A program made the position numbers and the translations under genes. Below the pieces are notes generated by a model. That model did no database searches and was not told the DNA's origin. It saw nothing but the letters and a program-made list of their open reading frames with translations. From the NCBI GenBank assembly GCA_030604505.1, contig JAUVVT010000022.1, positions 1 to 10,514 on the forward strand: DNA of 10,514 bases. The letters are read 5' to 3'. Of the stretch, positions 6,975 to 10,514 are shown in pieces; within the stretch, counting starts at the first letter, position 1, and each line of letters opens with the position of its first letter. This DNA is from a bacterium. GTDB taxonomy: Bacteria > SM23-31 > JAUVVT01.

Positions 6975-6997
6975 AAAAAAAATTTTAGATTTTTTTT
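6975..6997 (-). terminator. All-AT hairpin after the 618-residue gene (weak terminator candidate)
   Basis: A8T (6975-6983) and AT8 (6989-6997) can form a nine-base-pair A/T-only stem eight bases past the stop at 7005-7007. On the minus strand it ends in a long T-run. An all-AT stem is poor at stopping polymerase by itself, so it may only be a homopolymer-rich spacer. No better terminator is visible between this gene and the M48 gene. Confidence 0.3.
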
Positions 6998-7004
6998 AGC
7001 TGCA

Positions 7005-8861
7005 TTATGAAAAAGAGAGCTCATAAACATGCTGTCTTCCTGGTACTTCGCTCATCATTACATTCATTCCAAAGTTTTTAAATTCATATTCCTCATAATG
7101 TTCAATTCCATTAAGTAGAATGCGTGAACCCGGTCCTGTTTGAATCTTAACACCAATAGAACATCTTTCTGCGGTTAAACATTTTGTTAAAATTCTTGAG
7201 TTATTATCGATGCTGCCGTTTACTGAAATATCATCACATTCGATCTCACTTTCATTAATTTTGCCGAGAACAACAAACCTATTATGAGTTCCTCCAAAAA
7301 TTCTGCATTTACTGACCGTACCTTTTATAATCGCAAAATCATTATAATCTAACCTGATAAAACTATTATTTAAGCTGTTTGCTACAAAATTCGGTTCTTT
7401 TACCTTTGCGGCTTCACCGACAAGATAATCAACATATTCTTTGTTTTGTGTTACAAGCTCAACAAGTCTTTTTGTCATCTCTCTGTGAATAATTGAAAAA
7501 GATTTAAAAATAGTAAGAAAATTATGATATTCGGGACAATTATTAAATGCTTCAATAGATGTAGTAATACCTATAAATTTTACAAATAATTCCTTTAATT
7601 CTTCTCTGTGGTCTTTTTTATCGCCAAAAGTGGTTTTCAATTGTTCCAGCCAAAACTGACCAAAGGGTACATTCATATATAATTTCTTATCCCAATACGC
7701 TTTTCTAATTTTTTCTTTATATGCAGCGATTTCTTCTTCTTGTTTTCTTAAACTTTCCTTTAATTCATCCATTCTTTTGAGGATATTTAATTTTTGCCTT
7801 TTGAGAATTTCCATTTCTCTTTTTGCTCTGTGCTTTTTTCCATTAATAGTCTTAACCTCTCCGACAAACATTTCACTATTCTGCTGGGCAAGTATATCTA
7901 CTAAATAATCAAGCATAGATTCGCTGCCTACACTCTTTTTATAATCTTTCTGAACCTGTTCAAATAAATACTTTATCCATTTTTTATCTTTTATATCTAA
8001 ACCAAACTTTTGGGCTGTTATTATCTGCCGTCTGATCAAGATTGCTTTATCATTAAAATAATTTATTAACTTCAGCTTTTTTTCTTCAAGTTCTCTCCGG
8101 GCATTTAGTATATCATTTGATTTTTCCGATCCAAATGAAACATAACTATTCTCAATACTTCCGTTACACGCAACCTGCTTTATAAGAATTTCACTTTCCG
8201 TAAGTCCCTCTTCGGGAAAGACGCCGCAAAATCTCATTCCCCCGCATCTCAAGCCATCAGCTTTCATTTTTAAAACCTTCTGAATAGTATCCTCTACTTC
8301 AACATTAATGCTTGCATTGATGAATTTTGCTCCTTGAATTCTCTGCGTAGCAAGATTATTGACAAACAACTCCTGTTCAAGATTTACAATAGTCTTTGGT
8401 TTGGCATCCCCTGCAATTATTCTGCTTCTTCCGTCTCCGTAATGTGATAATAATTTATCTTTTATTTCCGAATCGGTAATATTTCGTATAACAGCAAACT
8501 TTTTAATATCGGACAGTGTTTTTATGGTAGTTTCAAATGATTTTGCTTTACTGGTAGCAGGTAAATTTATTGAAAGTTCAGAGTCTATTTTATATTCAAT
8601 TTTTATTAACAACTCAAAAAGAGCATTCACAAAAGATTTTAAATTTTCTTCTCCCGGGCAGTTCCATATAGATATTACACCTTTCCTGACTTCAATATCA
8701 TTTTGGGTTACTTTATAATTTTTCTCTTCAAGAAATTTCTTTATTTTACTCAGTCTTTCTTCAAATTCCGGTGTTCCTTTGCCCCCCCCAATAGGATAGA
8801 ATTTACCTTCAGCAAACAGAAAGTAAACATAGGTTCTGTAAAATTCGGTATCTCTTTCCAT
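7005..8861 (-). CDS. Uncharacterised coiled-coil protein with beta-helix-like C-terminus
   Basis: A 618-residue protein I do not recognise. It has no signal peptide or membrane segment, so it is probably cytoplasmic. The N-terminal part (about 1-160) is a mixed alpha/beta region. Residues about 175-245 carry alternating short strands (FINASINVEVEDT, KADGLRCGGMRFCGVF, ACNGSIENSYVSFG). A charged helical, coiled-coil-like region follows (about 248-390, with a dense Lys/Glu stretch at 342-388), then a second helical region to about 485. The C-terminus (about 500-585) is a run of short strands with turn-rich repeats (GTVSKCRIFGG, GKINESEIECDDISVNGSI, ERCSIGVKIQTGPGS) like a right-handed beta-helix. 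The mix of coiled coil and beta-helix recalls DUF342/FapA and bactofilin-type proteins, a remote resemblance only. AGAGGAG is present upstream, but 14 bases from the ATG, which is long. There is no other in-frame start nearby. A TATAAT-containing promoter lies just upstream. Confidence 0.88.
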   Translation of the reverse strand: MERDTEFYRTYVYFLFAEGKFYPIGGGKGTPEFEERLSKIKKFLEEKNYKVTQNDIEVRKGVISIWNCPGEENLKSFVNALFELLIKIEYKIDSELSINLPATSKAKSFETTIKTLSDIKKFAVIRNITDSEIKDKLLSHYGDGRSRIIAGDAKPKTIVNLEQELFVNNLATQRIQGAKFINASINVEVEDTIQKVLKMKADGLRCGGMRFCGVFPEEGLTESEILIKQVACNGSIENSYVSFGSEKSNDILNARRELEEKKLKLINYFNDKAILIRRQIITAQKFGLDIKDKKWIKYLFEQVQKDYKKSVGSESMLDYLVDILAQQNSEMFVGEVKTINGKKHRAKREMEILKRQKLNILKRMDELKESLRKQEEEIAAYKEKIRKAYWDKKLYMNVPFGQFWLEQLKTTFGDKKDHREELKELFVKFIGITTSIEAFNNCPEYHNFLTIFKSFSIIHREMTKRLVELVTQNKEYVDYLVGEAAKVKEPNFVANSLNNSFIRLDYNDFAIIKGTVSKCRIFGGTHNRFVVLGKINESEIECDDISVNGSIDNNSRILTKCLTAERCSIGVKIQTGPGSRILLNGIEHYEEYEFKNFGMNVMMSEVPGRQHVYELSFS

Positions 8862-8888
8862 TATTATACTAAGTTCTCCTCTGCTTAA

Positions 8889-8909
8889 ATTTTGTAATTA
8901 TAACAAAAT
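8889..8909. promoter_or_regulatory. Palindrome over the -10 region (possible operator)
   Basis: ATTTTGT (8889-8895) and ACAAAAT (8903-8909) are perfect seven-base inverted arms separated by seven bases. The minus-strand TATAAT (complement of 8897-8902) sits in the centre. A further ACAAAAT half-site is at 8924-8930. A repressor bound here would cover the promoter of the 618-residue gene. In DNA this AT-rich such palindromes also arise by chance, so confidence is low. Confidence 0.35.
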
Positions 8910-8927
8910 ACAATATTTACTTTACAA
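8897..8927 (-). promoter_or_regulatory. Promoter-like sequence for the 618-residue gene
   Basis: On the minus strand a perfect TATAAT (complement of 8897-8902) is preceded, 19 bases upstream, by TTGTAA (complement of 8922-8927, four of six matches to TTGACA). The spacing is longer than the 17-base optimum. Transcription would begin near 8890, giving a leader of about 30 bases that includes the AGGAG motif ahead of the start at 8861. Confidence 0.5.
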
Positions 8928-8993
8928 AATCAACAAATTACATTAATTTCGAAAAAATTTTAGTCACAGGCGACTGCCAAAAAAGTAGATTGC

Positions 8994-9073
8994 CATCCCG
9001 ATGTTTCGGGATTCCTTGTGGTGATACATGAGGTATTGTCATTATTCTGAGTTCCCGGAGAGTGTTCGGGATG
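8994..9073. repeat. 80-base inverted-repeat element
   Basis: CATCCCGA (8994-9001) and TCGGGATG (9066-9073) are perfect eight-base terminal inverted repeats. The left arm can also fold locally with TCGGGAT (9006-9012) across a TGTT loop, and the right arm with TCCCG (9053-9057). The element is visibly richer in G+C than the surrounding AT-rich spacer and has no coding capacity. It resembles the small palindromic intergenic repeats common in environmental bacterial genomes. I cannot count copies elsewhere. Confidence 0.55.
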
Positions 9074-9151
9074 AGGCAAAATTTATAAATCGAATATTTA
9101 TTATTGGATTATTGATAAAGCCCTAAAAAATAAATAAACATCAATTAACTA

Positions 9152-9180
9152 TTGACAAAATAGATATTTTTATTTAAATT
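9152..9180 (+). promoter_or_regulatory. Promoter-like sequence for the small lipoprotein gene
   Basis: A perfect TTGACA (9152-9157) is followed after 17 bases by TAAATT (9175-9180, four of six matches to TATAAT). This would give a leader of about 80 bases before the ATG at 9268. The -35 match and spacing are good, but the -10 is weak and lies in very AT-rich DNA. Confidence 0.45.
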
Positions 9181-9267
9181 TAAAATTAATATTAAACCTA
9201 ACTTATGAATATCCAATTAAAGATTTCAATTTTATTAAATTAATAATATTAATGGAGGAGATTAAAA

Positions 9268-9897
9268 ATGCTAAAAAAATTCATACCTTTTATATTTACT
9301 GTTATCATTTTGTTAAATTGTGGTGGTACAACAGAATTGACTACAAATGCTTATGTTGACCCGGTGTATAATTTTACTGCAACCGTCCCTGATGCCTGGC
9401 GGAGTTTTTCAGGTACCGGTAAAATGCGGTTGAAATCTGTTGATACCGAATACACTCGTTCCAAAGAGAGAACCGAGTCTTTGAAAATGGATGCAGGAAT
9501 AGAAATAGACCCTACTATATATCTGTTTGTTGAAACGGGAGATAAAGATGTTAAAGAATATATTGAAAGTGTGAAAAAAAAATACTTGACTGAGTTTTAT
9601 AATTTATACCCTCAAGACAGATATACTCCCTCCCGTGAAGTTACTGAAGAAGAGAATATTACGGTAGCCGGAATTGAAGATGCAGTTGAATTTGCAATAA
9701 AAGAGGGACATTCTGACCCGACCAGGAGGAATCCGATAACCCAGGTTTACGGATATGATATTAATACGATTATTAATTTCACAATTTTCAAAAAAGGTGA
9801 AAATATATATCATATTGAATTCATTTGTCCTGAACTTGCTATAAGACAATATATTAAGAACTATGATGACTTTGTTAAGAGTTTGAAATTTAAATAA
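9268..9897 (+). CDS. Small lipoprotein, possible PsbP/Mog1-like fold, unknown function
   Basis: A 209-residue exported protein. The signal peptide MLKKFIPFIFTVIILLNC has an acceptable lipobox (L-L-N-C) with Cys18 as the lipidated residue. The mature part begins with a threonine-rich linker and then YNFTATVPDAWRSFSG (residues 34-49), a segment style typical of PsbP/Mog1/DUF1795-like domains, in which a short aromatic strand is followed by a proline-tryptophan turn. The C-terminal half, with NIYHIEFICPE (179-189) and a final helix YIKNYDDFVKSLKF (195-208), fits that fold too. This is a fold-level guess with no known activity. A strong ribosome binding site, GGAGGAG (9254-9260), lies seven bases before the ATG and fixes the start. 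It appears to be monocistronic: a hairpin follows the stop, and the next gene is a tRNA. Confidence 0.85.
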   Translation: MLKKFIPFIFTVIILLNCGGTTELTTNAYVDPVYNFTATVPDAWRSFSGTGKMRLKSVDTEYTRSKERTESLKMDAGIEIDPTIYLFVETGDKDVKEYIESVKKKYLTEFYNLYPQDRYTPSREVTEEENITVAGIEDAVEFAIKEGHSDPTRRNPITQVYGYDINTIINFTIFKKGENIYHIEFICPELAIRQYIKNYDDFVKSLKFK

Positions 9898-9918
9898 AAT
9901 TATTTATTAATTACAGGG

Positions 9919-9944
9919 AAAGGTAAATATTTATTATTTCCTTT
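9919..9944 (+). terminator. Candidate terminator hairpin after the small lipoprotein gene
   Basis: AAAGG, a bulged T and AAATA (9919-9929) can pair with TATTT-CCTTT (9935-9944) across a five-base TTTAT loop, a ten-pair stem with one bulge. A short T-stretch continues the 3' arm (9945-9946). The stem is AT-rich with only two GC pairs, so termination may be weak. Its position 22 bases after the stop codon is appropriate. Confidence 0.4.
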
Positions 9945-9983
9945 TTCCATATACAATATTTTTAAATAAATAACAATTTTACC

Positions 9984-10012
9984 TTGAAATTCAAATAATT
10001 TTTAATTATTAT
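9984..10012 (+). promoter_or_regulatory. Promoter-like sequence for tRNA-Thr
   Basis: TTGAAA (9984-9989, five of six matches) and TATTAT (10007-10012, five of six) are separated by exactly 17 bases. Transcription would begin near 10019, leaving a 5' leader of about 27 bases for RNase P to remove before the tRNA at 10046. The site may also serve the coding region that starts at 10159. Confidence 0.55.
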
Positions 10013-10045
10013 TAAACAATTATTTAAATATTTTACAATAAATTT

Positions 10046-10118
10046 GCTGGCATAGCTCAGTTGGTAGAGCAGCTCACTCGTAATGAGCAGGCCGTGGGTT
10101 CAAATCCCTCTGCCAGCT
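10046..10118 (+). tRNA. tRNA-Thr (anticodon CGT)
   Basis: A complete 73-base cloverleaf. The acceptor stem GCTGGCA pairs with TGCCAGC. The D arm is GCTC/GAGC. The anticodon arm GCTCA/TGAGC encloses CTCGTAA, giving anticodon CGT, which reads ACG. The T arm is GTGGG-TTCAAAT-CCCTC. The T stem has one U-U mismatch (tRNA positions 50 and 64). The discriminator base is T and the CCA end is not encoded (TCA follows), so CCA must be added after transcription. A CGT anticodon implies that another tRNA-Thr isoacceptor exists elsewhere. Confidence 0.96.
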
Positions 10119-10158
10119 CAGGATAAGAAATTCGATTAACTTATACTTTTAATTAAAG

Positions 10159-10514
10159 ATGATTAAAAGACTTAAAAAAAATATTATTTATAAGGTTTTA
10201 TCTTTATATTTAAAACTTATACGAAAAGACGAAGTAATAGATATAAAAAATTCATTTTTGGTATCAAAAAAGATTCTAATAATACTGCCATCAAGCAAAG
10301 AACAATTTGAAATTGCATTATCTTTTCTCCCAAAAATTAAAAACATCTTTAAGAAGAGGGAAATAATATATATTATTCCAGCATCATTTCAGAATCTTTT
10401 TAAGAGCCATTTTTATGGGAATTACTTTTTTTATCAAGATAAAGACATATCATTTTTTCAACTGCCCAGGAAAAAATTTATAAAACTACTGAAAAAGGTG
10501 AATTTTGATATAAC
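10159..10514 (+). CDS. Start of a possible GT-B (heptosyltransferase-like) protein, cut by the window end
   Basis: An open frame from ATG 10159 runs to the window end without a stop: 118 codons, 3' end missing. An in-frame TAA (10150-10152) just upstream fixes this as the first possible ATG, but only a weak AAAG precedes it. The N-terminus is basic. A hydrophobic strand KILIILPSS (residues 38-46), a helix (EQFEIALSFLPKIKNIF, 48-64) and a second strand REIIYIIP (67-74) follow, a Rossmann-like beta-alpha-beta start as found in GT-B glycosyltransferases such as the GT9 heptosyltransferases. The diagnostic C-terminal half is not visible, so the function is uncertain. The gene begins 40 bases after tRNA-Thr and may be co-transcribed with it. 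Confidence 0.7.
   Translation, partial: MIKRLKKNIIYKVLSLYLKLIRKDEVIDIKNSFLVSKKILIILPSSKEQFEIALSFLPKIKNIFKKREIIYIIPASFQNLFKSHFYGNYFFYQDKDISFFQLPRKKFIKLLKKVNFDI

Larger units (their letters stand above)
8862..9267. other. Divergent intergenic region (406 bases)
   Basis: This AT-rich spacer separates the minus-strand 618-residue gene from the plus-strand lipoprotein gene. It holds a minus-strand promoter-like sequence inside a palindrome (8889-8927), an inverted-repeat element richer in G+C (8994-9073), a plus-strand promoter-like sequence (9152-9180) and the ribosome binding site of the lipoprotein gene (9254-9260). No credible reading frame was seen in the remainder. Confidence 0.6.

Noticed and set aside
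1396..9073. CRISPR array from the several repeats
   Set aside because: The repeats differ in sequence, are irregularly spaced across genes and have no spacer-repeat periodicity or cas genes.
10046..10158. tRNA gene as an integration (att) site of a mobile element
   Set aside because: No integrase and no repeat of the tRNA 3' end is visible in the window; only 396 bases beyond the tRNA can be seen.

Overview
The window reads as a chromosomal segment of an AT-rich, probably anaerobic, probably diderm (outer-membrane) bacterium. The evidence is a proton/sodium-pumping Rnf ferredoxin:NAD+ oxidoreductase cluster, several proteins with lipoprotein-type signal peptides, and an M48 metallopeptidase-TPR protein of the type that works on outer-membrane proteins. 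The sequence alone does not fix the phylum. The gene order rnfE-rnfA-rnfB at the end of the cluster matches the C-D-G-E-A-B order known from many anaerobes rather than the A-B-C-D-G-E order of enterobacteria.

Layout. (1) 59-2502, plus strand: the last three genes of an rnf operon (rnfE, rnfA, rnfB). The upstream genes lie outside the window. A 107-base spacer between rnfA and rnfB carries two perfect hairpins, and a strong bidirectional terminator follows rnfB at 2595-2633. (2) 2662-5085, minus strand: a large exported protein of the PcRGLX/YetA-like (rhamnogalacturonan-lyase-like) type, visibly richer in G+C than its right-hand neighbours. (3) 5086-5389: a non-coding stretch packed with hairpins and short repeats. 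(4) 5390-6847, minus: an M48 metallopeptidase lipoprotein with C-terminal TPRs. (5) 7005-8861, minus: a 618-residue protein of unknown function with a central coiled coil and a C-terminal beta-helix-like segment. (6) 8862-9267: a divergent intergenic region with a promoter-like sequence on each side and an 80-base element bounded by inverted repeats. (7) 9268-9897, plus: a small lipoprotein with a possible PsbP/Mog1-like fold. (8) 10046-10118, plus: tRNA-Thr(CGT) with its own promoter-like sequence. (9) 10159 to the window end, plus: the start of a protein that may be a GT-B (heptosyltransferase-like) glycosyltransferase.

The Rnf genes act together in one membrane complex that couples reduced ferredoxin oxidation to NAD+ reduction and ion pumping. 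The remaining genes look like independent units, most of them concerned with the cell envelope. No mobile element, CRISPR array, phage or toxin-antitoxin module was seen. The most notable signals are a loss of exactly one iron-sulfur cluster's ligand set in the middle ferredoxin domain of RnfB, a small family of intergenic hairpins with a conserved CTGCA flank, and the uncharacterised 618-residue protein.
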